Assembly (NCBI GenBank): GCA_039821125.1
Contig: JBCBOR010000008.1
Coordinates: forward strand, 35,913 to 99,912
Length of the DNA: 64,000 bases
Source: Thermohalobaculum sp039821125
GTDB taxonomy: Bacteria > Pseudomonadota > Alphaproteobacteria > Rhodobacterales > Rhodobacteraceae
Direction of reading: 5' to 3'
In this document: positions 35,396 through 46,290 of the stretch, piece after piece
Numbering within the stretch: the first letter of the stretch is position 1
Layout: every line of letters starts with the position of its first letter
Notes under the pieces: model-generated
The model's input: the letters and a program-made list of their open reading frames with translations, nothing else
What the model was told of the DNA's origin: nothing
Databases searched by the model: none
Program-made: the position numbers and the translations under genes

Positions 35396-36657
35396 ACCGT
35401 GCTTTCGCTCCCAAAGGCTGTCAGGCCACCCCGGTTCTCAAGGAACGGGGCCAACGCGAGGTCTTCTGCGGCCTGACGGGAATCATCTGGCTGCATCGCA
35501 AGATGCAGGATGCGTTCTTCCTGGTGGTCGGATCGAGGACCTGTGCGCATCTTCTGCAATCCGCCGCGGGCGTCATGATCTTTGCCGAGCCTCGCTTCGG
35601 TACAGCGATCATGGAGGAGAAGGATCTCGCCGGGCTCGCTGACGCGAACGAGGAACTCGACCGTGAGGTTGCGCGCCTGCTCGAGCGGCGCCCAGATATC
35701 CGGCAGTTGTTCCTGGTGGGCTCGTGCCCGTCCGAGGTGATCAAGCTCGACCTGTCCCGCGCAGCCGAGCGGCTTACGCGCCAGCACGCCCCGCATGTAA
35801 GAGTGCTGAACTATTCCGGCAGCGGAATCGAGACAACGTTCACGCAGGGCGAGGATGCCTGCCTCGCCTCCATGGTGCCGGTGATGCCGAAGAGCGATGT
35901 CTCGCAGCTCTTGATCGTTGGCGCTCTGCCTGATGTCGTCGAGGATCAGTTCACTCGGATGTTCCGCAGCATGGGTGTCGAGACGGTGCGCTGGCTGCCT
36001 GCCCGCCGGTCGGACGAGATCGCGGGGATCGGCCCGAACACCAAGTATCTCCTCGCCCAGCCGTTCCTGTGCGAGACCGCAACAGCGCTGGACCGGCGCG
36101 GGGCACAACGCATCTCGGCCCCGTTCCCGTTTGGCGAGGAAGGTACAACCGACTGGCTCGCGGCGGGCGCACGGGCGTTTGACATCCGCATGGCCGAGTT
36201 CAACCGGGTGACAGAGGCGCCGCGCAACCGGGCCATGGCTGCGGTTGCCCGTGTCGCCGAGGAATTGCAGGACAAGTCGATCTTCTTCTTCCCGGACAGC
36301 CAGCTGGAAATCCCGCTGGCGCGTTTCCTGACCCGCGAATGCGGCATGCGTCCGCTGGAGGTTGGCGCGCCATACATCCACACCGAGATCATGTCGGAGG
36401 AACTGACGCGCCTGCCTGAGGGGCCGGTGATTTCGGAGGGTCAGGATGTCGATCTGCAGCTTGACCGCTGCCGTCTTGCCGAGCCCGATCTGACAGTCTG
36501 CGGTCTAGGCCTTGCCAACCCGCTCGAAGCAGAGGGCCTGCGCACGAAGTGGGCCATCGAACTCGTCTTCACCCCGGTGCACGGCTACGAACAGGCGGCC
36601 GATCTGGCCGAATTGTTCGCCCGCCCGCTGCGCCGTGCCGAAAGGCTTGCCGTATGA
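35392..36657 (+). CDS. bchN: Dark-operative protochlorophyllide reductase subunit BchN
   Basis: Nitrogenase-like NB-protein subunit of 421 residues. With BchB it binds protochlorophyllide and a [4Fe-4S] cluster, and BchL supplies electrons. Cluster cysteines are in VFCGLTGIIWLH (near residue 26), SRTCAHLL (near 51) and VGSCPSEVIKLDL (near 110). Length is normal. Overlaps bchF and bchB by four bases each. Confidence 0.96.
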   Translation: MNRAFAPKGCQATPVLKERGQREVFCGLTGIIWLHRKMQDAFFLVVGSRTCAHLLQSAAGVMIFAEPRFGTAIMEEKDLAGLADANEELDREVARLLERRPDIRQLFLVGSCPSEVIKLDLSRAAERLTRQHAPHVRVLNYSGSGIETTFTQGEDACLASMVPVMPKSDVSQLLIVGALPDVVEDQFTRMFRSMGVETVRWLPARRSDEIAGIGPNTKYLLAQPFLCETATALDRRGAQRISAPFPFGEEGTTDWLAAGARAFDIRMAEFNRVTEAPRNRAMAAVARVAEELQDKSIFFFPDSQLEIPLARFLTRECGMRPLEVGAPYIHTEIMSEELTRLPEGPVISEGQDVDLQLDRCRLAEPDLTVCGLGLANPLEAEGLRTKWAIELVFTPVHGYEQAADLAELFARPLRRAERLAV

Positions 36658-38183
36658 AACTCAGCGTCTGGACATATGAAGGCCCGCCTCATGTGGGTGC
36701 CATGCGGATCGCGACGGGCATGGAAGGTCTGCACTATGTGCTGCATGCCCCGCAGGGCGATACCTATGCGGATCTGCTGTTCACGATGATCGAGCGGCGC
36801 GACCATCGCCCGCCCGTCACCTACACGACCTTCCAGGCGCGCGATCTCGGCTCGGACACGGCGACGCTGTTCAAGGAAGCCTGCCACGACGCCTATTCGC
36901 GCTTCCAACCGCAGGCCCTGATCGTCGGGGCCTCGTGTACCGCCGAACTGATCCAGGATGATCCGGGCGGGCTGGCACAGGCCCTGGATCTACCGGTGCC
37001 GGTGATCCCTCTGGAACTACCGTCTTATCAGCGCAAGGAAAGCTGGGGGGCCGCCGAGACGTTCTATCAACTCGTGCGCCATCTTGCCGGACCGCAGGAG
37101 CGCACGGAGCAGATCAGCTGCAACATCCTGGGCGCGACCGCGCTGGGATTCCGTCACCGCGATGATGTGATCGAGATGACGCGGATCCTCGAGGGTCTGG
37201 GCATCGCGGTGAACGTCGCCGCACCGATGGGCGCAACGCCGGCGGATCTGCAACGCCTGGCCGCAGCCCATTTCAACGTGGTGCTGTACCCGGAGATTGC
37301 CGATACCGCCGCCCGCTGGCTGGAGAAAACCTATGGCCAGCCGCGCACAACGGTGGTGCCGATCGGAACTGGCGCAACCCGAGATTTCGTGCACGAGATC
37401 AGCCGTATCATCGGGCGCACTGTGATCACGGACGAGAGCCGCCTGCGCCAACCCTGGTGGTCCCGTTCGGTCGACTCGACCTATCTGACCGGCAAGCGGG
37501 TCTTCGTGTTCGGCGACGCCACCCACGCAATGGCCGCGGCCCGCGTAAGCGCCGAGGAAATGGGGTTCGAAGTCGTTGGCCTCGGAGCCTATAACCGCGA
37601 ATTCGCCCGCGACATTCGTGCGGCGGCTAAACTCTACAATGTCGAGCCGTTGATCACGGACGACTACCTCGAGGTCGAGGCCGCGATCGCCGCCGCGCAG
37701 CCCGAACTGATCCTCGGCACCCAGATGGAGCGCCATATCGGCAAGCGCCTCGGCATTCCGTGCGCGGTGATCTCGGCGCCGGTGCATGTTCAGGATTTCC
37801 CCGCCCGCTACTCCCCCATCATGGGTTGGGAGGGAGCGAACGTCCTCTTCGACACGCTGGTGCACCCGCTGGTCATGGGGCTGGAAGAGCACCTCCTCCA
37901 CATGTTCCGCGAGGACTTCGAGTTCCACGACGGGGCCGGACCGTCGCATCTCGGCCACGGCAAGGCCAAGCCCGAGAACAAGGCCGAGCCCGCTCAACCC
38001 GTCGCCGCAAACGACCCGACCGCACCGACCTGGGCACCGGAAGCCGAGCAGGAGTTGCGCAAGGTCCCCTTCTTCGTGCGCGGCAAAGCCCGCCGGAACA
38101 CCGAGAAATTCGCCGTCGATCATGGACTGGCGGTCATTGATGTAGAGACGCTCTACGATGCCAAAGCGCACTTCGCCCGCTGA
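36654..38183 (+). CDS. bchB: Dark-operative protochlorophyllide reductase subunit BchB
   Basis: NB-protein beta subunit of 509 residues. It begins MKLSVWTYEGPPHVGAMRIA, has GASCTAELIQDDPGG and IGKRLGIPCAVISAPVHVQDFPARYSPIMGWEG, and ends with the small C-terminal domain (FFVRGKARRNTEKFA) thought to close over the substrate. The Asp that stands in for a fourth cluster cysteine in this enzyme lies in the N-terminal third. Its 3' end overlaps bchH by 26 bases. Confidence 0.96.
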   Translation: MKLSVWTYEGPPHVGAMRIATGMEGLHYVLHAPQGDTYADLLFTMIERRDHRPPVTYTTFQARDLGSDTATLFKEACHDAYSRFQPQALIVGASCTAELIQDDPGGLAQALDLPVPVIPLELPSYQRKESWGAAETFYQLVRHLAGPQERTEQISCNILGATALGFRHRDDVIEMTRILEGLGIAVNVAAPMGATPADLQRLAAAHFNVVLYPEIADTAARWLEKTYGQPRTTVVPIGTGATRDFVHEISRIIGRTVITDESRLRQPWWSRSVDSTYLTGKRVFVFGDATHAMAAARVSAEEMGFEVVGLGAYNREFARDIRAAAKLYNVEPLITDDYLEVEAAIAAAQPELILGTQMERHIGKRLGIPCAVISAPVHVQDFPARYSPIMGWEGANVLFDTLVHPLVMGLEEHLLHMFREDFEFHDGAGPSHLGHGKAKPENKAEPAQPVAANDPTAPTWAPEAEQELRKVPFFVRGKARRNTEKFAVDHGLAVIDVETLYDAKAHFAR

Positions 38184-41100
38184 CGCACCACCCGTCCGGG
38201 TGGTGATCGTCACACTGGACAGCCACCTGGCTGCTCCGGTGGCGCGTGCCGAGGCTGATCTGCGCCGCGATATTCCCGGTCTGGTTTTGGGCCTGCATGC
38301 AGCTGCGGAGTGGTCCTCGAATCCCGAGGCGCTTGAAAAGGCCCGGGCCGACATTGCGCAGGCCGATGTGATCATCGCGACAATGCTGTTCCTGGACGAG
38401 CATATCCGCGCGATCCTGCCTGATCTCGAGGCCCGCGCCCCCAATTGCGACGCCATCGTGTGCTGCATGGCGGCGGGCGAAGTGATCCGTCTGACCCGGA
38501 TGGGCCGGTTCAACATGGGCGCCAAGGAAAGTGCGGCGATTGCCCTGCTGAAACGCCTGCGTGGGTCCGGCAAGAAGAAGCTCTCGTCGGGCGCACACCA
38601 GATGCGCATGCTGAAGCGCCTGCCGAAGATCCTGCGGTTCATCCCCGGAACAGCGCAGGACGTGCGGGCATACTTCCTGGCAATGCAGTACTGGATGGCG
38701 GGCTCGGACGACAATGTCGGGGCACTGGTCCGGTTCCTGCTGAACCGCTACGCCGCTGGCCCGCGCGAGCATCTGCGCGGCGCGCTCAAGGCCCCGGCAC
38801 CGGTCGAATACCCGGAAGTCGGGATTTATCATCCGGATCTGCCAGATCGCCGCGTGACGGACCGGCTGACCGATCTTGGTAAGACCGCAGGCGGGTTCGC
38901 TGAAGCCGCGACAGGGTTCGACGGTCCGGGTCATGTAGGCGGTACTGTCGGCGTGCTGCTGATGCGGGCCTATGTGCTGGCGGGCGATACCGAGCACTAT
39001 GACGGGGTCATCCGGGCGCTCGAGGCAAAGGGCTGAAAGTCATCCCGATCTTCGCTGCCGGGCTGGATGCGCGCCCGGCCATCGATGCCTTCCTGAAGGA
39101 CGGCGATGCGCCGAAGATAGACGCGCTGCTCAGCTTGACCGGGTTCTCGCTTGTCGGCGGCCCTGCTTACAACGACACAGCTGCGGCGGAAGAAGCGCTG
39201 GCTGCGCTGGATGTCCCTTACGTCGCCGCCCATGCACTGGAGTTCCAGACGCTGGAAGAGTGGCGGGGCGGGCACCGCGGCCTCTCACCGGTCGAGGCGA
39301 CGATGATGGTCGCGATCCCCGAGATCGACGGCGCGACGGGACCGATGGTCTTTGGCGGACGCTCTGCCGGCGCCCGTGCGATGCAATCGGATGCCGAGCG
39401 TGCCGGACGCCTCGCGGATCGGATGGCCAAGCTGATTGCGCTCCGCCGGACCCAAATCGCCAAGCGTCGTGTGGCCGTCGTGCTCTACGGCTTCCCGCCC
39501 AACGCCGGAGCCGTGGGAACGGCTGCGCATCTCGCGGTGTTCGAATCGCTCCACCACACGCTGACGGCCATGGCGGCGGAGGGGTATGATGTTGTCGTGC
39601 CCGAGACGGTCGACGATCTGCGCGCGGCCATCCTGACGGGCAACGCCGAACAGCACGGCCAGCAGGCCAACGTGGCCGCCAAGATTACTGCCGATGACAT
39701 CGTCGCCCGCGAGCCCCATCTCGATGACATCGAAGCCGCCTGGGGCCCGGCCCCCGGCAAGCACCAGACGGACGGGCGGCATGTCTTTGTGCTGGGCGCA
39801 CAGTTCGGCAAGGTCTTCGTCGGGGTCCAACCGGCCTTCGGGTATGAGGGCGACCCGATGCGCCTCCTGTTCGAGCGCGGCTTTGCCCCAACCCATGCGT
39901 TCAGCACCTTCTACCGCTATCTGCGCGAGGATTTTGGCGCCGATGTCGCGCTCCACTTCGGGATGCATGGAGCGGCAGAGTTCATGCCCGGCAAGCAATG
40001 CGGCATGGGGCCTGACTGCTGGCCCGACCGGCTGATCGGCGATCTGCCGAACGTCTACCTCTATGCGATGAACAACCCGTCCGAGGGCGCTCTGGCCAAA
40101 CGGCGCGGCGCGGCGACCATTGTCACGCACCTGACCCCGCCGGTGGCGCAAGCCGGGCTTTACAAGGGTTTGACCGAGCTTAAAGCCTCGCTGGAACGCT
40201 GGCGGACGTCGGATGTCGACGCAGCCGATCGCACGGACCTGGCGGAGATGATCACGGCGCAGGCCGAGGAACTCGACCTGCCTTGCAACGATATCGACAA
40301 TCTGTGGCGTGAGCTGATCACCTATGAAGAAGCGCTGATCCCGCACGGTCTGCACGTGGTAGGCCAGCCACCAAACGCCGAGGCACGCGCCGATCTGATC
40401 GCCACGATGGCCGAAGCGCTGCCCGATCACGATCTGACTGATGCCGAGCAGCATCTCAAAACCGACACGGAAACCCCTGCCCTGCTTCATGCGCTGGGCG
40501 GTGGGTTCATTCGGCCCGTTCCCGGAGCCGACCTGATCCGCGCCCCGGAGGCCCTGCCGACCGGACGAAACCTCCACGCCTTCGACCCCTTCCGCATGCC
40601 ATCGGCGTTTGCGATGGCGGATGGGGCCGCACAGGCCGAGAGGCTGCTTGCGCGTCACCTGGCCGAGGGCTACTCCCTTCCTCGGTCGGTTGCGCTGGTC
40701 CTCTGGGGCGCGGACAACATGAAGACCGAGGGCGGACCAATCGCGCAAGCCATGGCGCTGATGGGCGCGCGGCCCCGGTTCGACAGCTATGGCCGCCTGT
40801 GCGGTGCTGAGCTGATCTCGCTCGAGGAACTGGGCCGCCCGCGCATCGACGTGGTGATGACGCTATCGGGGATCTTCCGGGACCTGCTGCCCTTGCAGAC
40901 CCGGATGCTCGCCGAGGCCGCGTGGCTGGCCGCCACCGCCGAGGAGCCGGGGAACCAGAACTACGTCCGCGCGCATACCGAGGCCCACGCCGAAGCGAAC
41001 GACATGGATTTCGATACGGCGGCGCTGCGCGTGTTCTCGAACGCCGATGGCGCCTATGGGTCGAACGTCAATCACCTGATCGATGCAGGCGCCTGGGATG

Positions 41101-41762
41101 GCGAGGACGAGCTCGCCGACGCCTTCCAGAAACGCAAGTGCTTCGCCTATGGCCGCGATGGCGTGCCCGCAGCACAGCCCGAGTTGATGAAAGCCGTGCT
41201 GGGCGAGGTTGATCTGACCTACCAGAACCTCGAGTCGGTCGAGTTGGGCGTGACCACCATCGATCACTACTTCGACACGCTCGGCGGGATCAGTCGCGCC
41301 GTGCGCCGCGCGCGCGGGACCGAGACGCCCGTCTACATCGGCGATCAGACCCGCGGTGATGGCAAGATCCGCACATTGTCCGAACAGGTCGCGCTCGAGA
41401 CCCGGACCCGCGCCCTGAACCCGAAATGGTACGAGGGGATGCTGGAACACGGCCACGAGGGCGTGCGCCAGATCGAGGCGCATGTGACGAACTCGGTCGG
41501 CTGGTCGGCGACGACCGGTCAGGTCGACCCCTGGGTCTACAAGCGCCTGACCGAGACGTTCGTTCTGGACCCCGCCATGCGCAAGCGCCTGTCGGATCTG
41601 AACCCGCAGGCCTCGGTTCGCCTCGCCAACCGGCTGATCGAGGCACACGAACGCGACTACTGGACCCCTGACGACGAGACGCTCGCAGCCCTGCGCCAGG
41701 CAGGTGACGAGTTGGAAGACCGGCTGGAAGGCATCCCGCTGCCCGAAGTGGCGGCGGAGTAA
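38158..41762 (+). pseudogene. bchH: Magnesium chelatase subunit BchH, frameshifted as read (possible sequence error)
   Basis: BchH binds protoporphyrin IX and receives Mg2+ with BchI and BchD; it is essential for bacteriochlorophyll. Residues 1-292 (38158-39036) run from RVVIVTLDSHLAAPVARAE to VIRALEAKG and then hit TGA. The rest (909 codons to 41762, LKVIPIFAAGLDARPAID to the C-terminus) is in another frame. One more G in the GGG run 39030-39032 restores EAKGLKVIP and a protein of about 1,200 residues, the normal size. Everything else is intact, including HFGMHGAAEFMPGKQCGMGPDCWPDRLIGDLPN, so a sequencing error or a very recent mutation is likely. It overlaps the bchB end; bchL follows after 10 bases. 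Confidence 0.9.
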
Positions 41763-41772
41763 GGAGAACACA

Positions 41773-42690
41773 ATGAGCCCGCTCGACAACAAGGATCTGA
41801 TGCGCCGCGCCGCCGGAGTTCCCCGGATCGGTGACGGCGAGGGATCGGTGCAGGTGCATCTCGACCCGACAGCCACAATCGACACAGCCAAGGTGTTCTC
41901 GGTCTACGGCAAGGGCGGGATCGGCAAGTCGACCACCTCGTCCAACCTGTCGGCCGCGTTCTCCAAGCTGGGCAAGCGTGTGCTGCAGATCGGGTGCGAC
42001 CCGAAGCATGATTCGACCTTCACGCTGACGAAATCGCTGGTTCCCACGGTGATCGACACCCTCAAGGACGTCGATTTCCATGCCGAGGAACTGCGCCCCG
42101 AGGACTTCGTCTACGAAGGCTATAACGGCGTGATGTGCGTCGAGGCAGGCGGACCGCCTGCTGGCACCGGCTGCGGCGGTTACGTGGTCGGCCAGACGGT
42201 GAAGCTGCTGAAAGAACATCACCTTCTGGAAGATACCGATGTGGTGATCTTCGACGTGCTGGGCGATGTCGTCTGCGGCGGGTTTGCCGCGCCCTTGCAG
42301 CATGCCGACCGAGCGGTGGTCGTGACGGCAAACGATTTTGACTCGATCTACGCCATGAACCGCATCATCGCGGCGGTGCAGGCGAAATCGAAGAACTATC
42401 AGGTGCGGCTCGCGGGCTGCGTCGCCAACCGCTCGAAGGATACCGAGCAGGTGGATCGCTACTGCGACACCGTCGGGTTCAAGCGGATCGCGCATATGCC
42501 GGATGTCGATGCGATCCGCCGCTCGCGCCTCAAGAAATGCACCGTCTTCGAGATGGAGGACGAGGAAGACATCGTCCACGTGCAGAAGGAATATGTCCGC
42601 CTCGCCGAGACATTGTGGGCCGGGACTGAACCCCTTGCCCCGGCGCCAATGGAAGACCGGGACATCTTTGAACTCTTGGGCTTTGATTAA
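41773..42690 (+). CDS. bchL: Dark-operative protochlorophyllide reductase ATP-binding subunit BchL
   Basis: NifH-like homodimeric ATPase of 305 residues that feeds electrons to BchNB. The P-loop is YGKGGIGKSTTS. The two [4Fe-4S] ligand cysteines lie in EAGGPPAGTGCGGYV and LGDVVCGGFAAPL. ATG 41773 has AGGAGA upstream and keeps the usual N-terminal extension. The stop overlaps the bchM start (TAATG). Confidence 0.97.
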   Translation: MSPLDNKDLMRRAAGVPRIGDGEGSVQVHLDPTATIDTAKVFSVYGKGGIGKSTTSSNLSAAFSKLGKRVLQIGCDPKHDSTFTLTKSLVPTVIDTLKDVDFHAEELRPEDFVYEGYNGVMCVEAGGPPAGTGCGGYVVGQTVKLLKEHHLLEDTDVVIFDVLGDVVCGGFAAPLQHADRAVVVTANDFDSIYAMNRIIAAVQAKSKNYQVRLAGCVANRSKDTEQVDRYCDTVGFKRIAHMPDVDAIRRSRLKKCTVFEMEDEEDIVHVQKEYVRLAETLWAGTEPLAPAPMEDRDIFELLGFD

Positions 42691-43394
42691 TGAGCGACGC
42701 GACCAACACAACCTATGAGCGGACCCGTGGTCGGCTCGAGGAGTACTTCGACCGCACGGCGTCCGAGACGTGGGCACGCCTGACCTCGGACGCACCGGTC
42801 AGCAAGATCCGCCAGACGGTGCGCGAAGGCCGGGATCGGATGCGGGCCACGCTGCTCTGCGCTCTGCCCGCGCATCTGACCGGACGCCGCGTTCTGGATG
42901 CCGGGTGCGGCGTTGGACAGGCGGCCGTCGAATTGGCTCGTCGTGGGGCGGATGTCGTGGCGGTCGATATCTCCGGCAGTCTTCTTGATGTGGCGCGGGA
43001 ACGCGCCCCTGAAGACGTGCGAGACAAGATCGACTGGCGCGTCGGAGATTTCTCGGATCCCTCGCTGGGCGAGTTCGATCATGTGCTCGCCATGGACAGC
43101 CTGATCCACTACGCGCCCGGCGACATCGTCAGCGCATTGGCTGGTCTCGCCGCACGGACACGCGACTCGATCGTCTTCACCACCGCACCCCGGACCCCGC
43201 TGCTGAGTATGATGCATGTGGCTGGAAAACTGTTCCCACGCAGTGACCGCTCCCCAGCGATTTTTCCTGTTTCGGAACGCGACCTCCGGCGGCGCATCGC
43301 GCGCCACAACACACTGAGCGGGTGGGTCATGCCCGAGACGCACCGGATCTCGTCAGGCTTCTACATCTCGACCGCGATGGAGCTGCGCCAGTGA
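42690..43394 (+). CDS. bchM: Magnesium protoporphyrin IX methyltransferase BchM
   Basis: SAM-dependent O-methyltransferase of 234 residues that esterifies the C13 propionate of Mg-protoporphyrin IX, the step after Mg chelatase and before AcsF. It starts YERTRGRLEEYFDRTA, as is usual for BchM. SAM motif I is VLDAGCGVGQAAVELARRG, and the later VFTTAPRTPLLSMMHVAGKLFPRSDRSP block is family-specific. Overlaps bchL and lhaA. Confidence 0.96.
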   Translation: MSDATNTTYERTRGRLEEYFDRTASETWARLTSDAPVSKIRQTVREGRDRMRATLLCALPAHLTGRRVLDAGCGVGQAAVELARRGADVVAVDISGSLLDVARERAPEDVRDKIDWRVGDFSDPSLGEFDHVLAMDSLIHYAPGDIVSALAGLAARTRDSIVFTTAPRTPLLSMMHVAGKLFPRSDRSPAIFPVSERDLRRRIARHNTLSGWVMPETHRISSGFYISTAMELRQ

Positions 43395-44827
43395 TCATCC
43401 CGCGGCACGTCATAGCACGTCTGGGACAGCGATATCTGCCGTTTGCCGATGCGGGGTCTGAAGGGTTCCCGCTCGTCCAGATTCTGCGCCTGTCGCTGTT
43501 CCAGGTCTCGTGCGGCATGGCCACGGTCATGCTGCTCGGCACGCTCAACCGGGTGATGATTGTCGAGCTTGGTATCGCGGCCTCCATCGTCGCCGCTATG
43601 GTCGCGCTGCCGGTCTTGATCGCGCCGTTCCGGGCACTGCTCGGGTTCCGGTCCGATACCTATCGATCCGCCATCGGTTGGAAGCGCATTCCCTATATGT
43701 GGTTCGGATCGCTCTGGCAGATGGGCGGTCTGTCCGTCATGCCGTTTGCGATCCTGGTCCTGTCTGGCGATCAGCAGGTCGGCCCGGCATGGGCCGGCGA
43801 GGCACTTGCCGCCGCAGCGTTTCTGATGACCGGCCTTGGCCTGCATATGACACAGACCGCTGGGCTGGCGCTTGCGTCCGATCTGGCAGATGACGAGACG
43901 CGTCCTCGTGTCGTCGCGCTGCTCTACGTGATGTTCCTGGTTGGCATGGCGATTTCCGCCGTAGTCGTCGGGGCGTTACTGGCAGACTTCACCAAGATGA
44001 AACTGGCGCAGGTGGTCCAAGGGACGGCGCTGGTGACGCTGTTGTTGAACCTTGTCGCTCTTTGGAAGCAGGAGCGTGTGCGCCCAATGTCAAAGGCCGA
44101 ACGCGCATTGCCACGGCCCCGGTTCTCAGAGGCATGGGCGGACCTGAAGGCAGGCGGACCCGCGGGGCGACTGCTCTACGTCGTCTTCCTCGGCACCATG
44201 GCGTTTCAGATGCAGGACGTGCTGCTCGAGCCCTATGGCGGTGAGGTGCTCGGTCTGTCCGTCTCCGCAACGACGTTGCTTACCGCTCTTTGGGCGATCG
44301 GATCCTTGCTTGGGTTTGCCCTGGCAGCCAGGTGGATCACGCGGGGTTTGTTCGTGCACTGGATCTCGGCCCGAGGGCTGCTGATCGGTTTGGCCGCGTT
44401 TGTCGCGGTGATCCTGTCGGCCCCGATGCAGGCTCCGGCGGTGTTCTTCGCAGGCGCGTTTGGCATCGGCCTAGGTGGGGGGCTGTTCGCCATTGCGACC
44501 CTGACGGCGGCCATGACCATGCCGGTCACCGGTGCTGCGGGCCGTGGCCTCGCGCTCGGCGCATGGGGTGCCGCGCAGGCGACGGCGGCAGGCCTCGGCA
44601 TCATGATCGGCGGCTCGATTCGCGACACAGTCGGGCAACTCTCGGCCACCGGCGTGCTTGGAGACGGGCTCGCCACAAGCGCCACGGGGTACGCCGCGGT
44701 CTATGGGATCGAGTTGATCCTACTCTTCCTAACACTCATCGCGCTGGCGCCCTTGGTCAACCGGCGCGCCCAGCAAACCCAACACGGCTCAGGCACCAAG
44801 ATCGGCCTGGCCGAGTTCCCGACCTGA
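43391..44827 (+). CDS. lhaA: LhaA, light-harvesting 1 assembly protein (BCD family, PucC-like)
   Basis: Membrane protein of 478 residues with about 12 helices. MFS-like members of this family help to assemble antenna complexes, probably by handling bacteriochlorophyll; LhaA is the LH1-linked paralogue in the puh operon. It has LGQRYLPFADAGSEGFPLVQILRLSLFQVSCGM, GTLNRVMIVELG, FRSDTYRSAIGWKRIPYMWFGS and LLEPYGGEVLGLSVSATT. GTG 43391 overlaps the bchM TGA. It is similar throughout to pucC in this window (51182-52612), as expected for paralogues. Confidence 0.93.
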   Translation: MIIPRHVIARLGQRYLPFADAGSEGFPLVQILRLSLFQVSCGMATVMLLGTLNRVMIVELGIAASIVAAMVALPVLIAPFRALLGFRSDTYRSAIGWKRIPYMWFGSLWQMGGLSVMPFAILVLSGDQQVGPAWAGEALAAAAFLMTGLGLHMTQTAGLALASDLADDETRPRVVALLYVMFLVGMAISAVVVGALLADFTKMKLAQVVQGTALVTLLLNLVALWKQERVRPMSKAERALPRPRFSEAWADLKAGGPAGRLLYVVFLGTMAFQMQDVLLEPYGGEVLGLSVSATTLLTALWAIGSLLGFALAARWITRGLFVHWISARGLLIGLAAFVAVILSAPMQAPAVFFAGAFGIGLGGGLFAIATLTAAMTMPVTGAAGRGLALGAWGAAQATAAGLGIMIGGSIRDTVGQLSATGVLGDGLATSATGYAAVYGIELILLFLTLIALAPLVNRRAQQTQHGSGTKIGLAEFPT

Positions 44828-44851
44828 TCCGGCCGGAAAGGAGACGACACG

Positions 44852-45628
44852 ATGGAATTCGACGATTATGGCACCTTTATCGGGTACTTCGATCTGGCTC
44901 AGGCCTCGCTGTACCTGTTCTGGCTCTTCTTTGCCGGGTTGATCATCTACCTCCAGCGCGAGAACATGCGTGAAGGCTATCCGCTGGAAAATGATGACGG
45001 CACACAGGCCGGCAATGATGGCCCGTTCCCGCTGCCAAACCCGAAGACGTTCAAACTTCCCCATGGCCGCGGCACCTATACCGTGCCCAACAACGACCCG
45101 GTCGATGACAGACCGCTGGCGATGGAGCAGATGCCCATGTCCGCGGGCTCTCCATTCGACCCAACAGGCGATCCGATGGTCGATGGCATCGGTCCCGCGG
45201 CTTGGTGCATGCGCGCAGACGAGCCGGAGTTGGACGGCCACGCCCACCCGAAGATCAAGCCCATGCGCCTTCTTAACGATTTCTCCGTTGTCTCGTGGCG
45301 CGATTGCCGGGGCCTTCCGGTGCAGGCACATGACGGCGCGGTGATCGGGCATATCTCGGACCTTTGGGTCGACGTGCCCGAGCAGCTTGTCCGCTATCTC
45401 GAAATTGAACTGGTTGACGAGGGCGGAAAACGTCTCGCCCCTGCGCAGTTGGTCAAAATCAAGTCCGACCGCGTCTCGGTCCATTCACTCTACGAAAAGC
45501 ACTTCGCAGGGATCCCGGTGACGAAGTCGGATGCCCAGGTCACCAAGCTCGAGGAAGAGAAGATCTGCGCCTACTGGTGCGGTGGCAAGCTCTACGCCGA
45601 TCCCGAGCGGCTTGAGTCGCAGATCTGA
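44852..45628 (+). CDS. puhA: Photosynthetic reaction centre H subunit PuhA
   Basis: Reaction-centre subunit of 258 residues. One transmembrane helix (about 12-31, DLAQASLYLFWLFFAGLIIYLQ) is followed by REGYPLE and a large cytoplasmic beta-rich PRC-barrel domain, including ISDLWVDVPEQLVRYLEIEL. It caps the L and M subunits (pufLM, not in the window) and guides protons to quinone QB. AAAGGAG lies just before ATG 44852. Confidence 0.97.
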   Translation: MEFDDYGTFIGYFDLAQASLYLFWLFFAGLIIYLQRENMREGYPLENDDGTQAGNDGPFPLPNPKTFKLPHGRGTYTVPNNDPVDDRPLAMEQMPMSAGSPFDPTGDPMVDGIGPAAWCMRADEPELDGHAHPKIKPMRLLNDFSVVSWRDCRGLPVQAHDGAVIGHISDLWVDVPEQLVRYLEIELVDEGGKRLAPAQLVKIKSDRVSVHSLYEKHFAGIPVTKSDAQVTKLEEEKICAYWCGGKLYADPERLESQI

Positions 45629-45636
45629 GGCCCGCC

Positions 45637-46284
45637 ATGGATCACGACGATTTCCAGCCGCCCGAGCCGATCGAAGGCCTGCCTGAGGTCCCGCCCGAGG
45701 GTGAGCACATCCTCTGGCAGGGCCGCCCGGACTGGTGGCAGCTCGCCAAGGATGCGCTGCTGGTCAAATGGGTCGTGGTCTATTTCGGGTTCCTCGCGAT
45801 CTGGCGCGGACTGGCGGGCTGGCTGTCGGTCGATGCGAACCGGGGCATCGCTGCGGCGTTGTGGCTGATCGGGATCGGTCTGATGGCCGCAGGGCTGCTT
45901 GCGCTGATCGCGTGGATCCAGGCGCGGGCCACGATGTACACCATCACCAACCGGCGTATCGTGATGCGTGTTGGCGCGGCGCTGACGCTGGCTCTGAACC
46001 TGCCATACAAGTGGATTGCCTCGGCGGACCTGCAGGTCCGCAAGAACGGCACCGGGACCATTGCCCTGGATCTGCTGGGGGAGACGCGGTTCTCCTACAT
46101 CGTCTGCTGGCCGCATGTCCGTCCCTGGCACATGACCAAGACACAACCTGCTCTGCGGTCGATCGCAAATGCCGAGGATGTCGCTCGGCTGATCGCTGAA
46201 AACGCCACTGCGGTGACCCGCTCCACGGAAACCACAGCAATCGCTGAGACCGCGCCGGACCCGGCCGGGATTGCGGCGGAGTAG
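45637..46284 (+). CDS. puhB: Photosynthetic complex assembly protein PuhB
   Basis: Membrane protein of 215 residues. Two or three hydrophobic helices (about 45-95) are followed by a bacterial PH-like domain (TMYTITNRRIVMRVGAALTLALNLPYKWIASADLQV). In Rhodobacter it is needed for efficient reaction-centre assembly. It has the family start GEHILWQGRPDWWQLAK. Nine bases after puhA and seven before puhC. Confidence 0.92.
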   Translation: MDHDDFQPPEPIEGLPEVPPEGEHILWQGRPDWWQLAKDALLVKWVVVYFGFLAIWRGLAGWLSVDANRGIAAALWLIGIGLMAAGLLALIAWIQARATMYTITNRRIVMRVGAALTLALNLPYKWIASADLQVRKNGTGTIALDLLGETRFSYIVCWPHVRPWHMTKTQPALRSIANAEDVARLIAENATAVTRSTETTAIAETAPDPAGIAAE

Positions 46285-46290
46285 GCCGAC

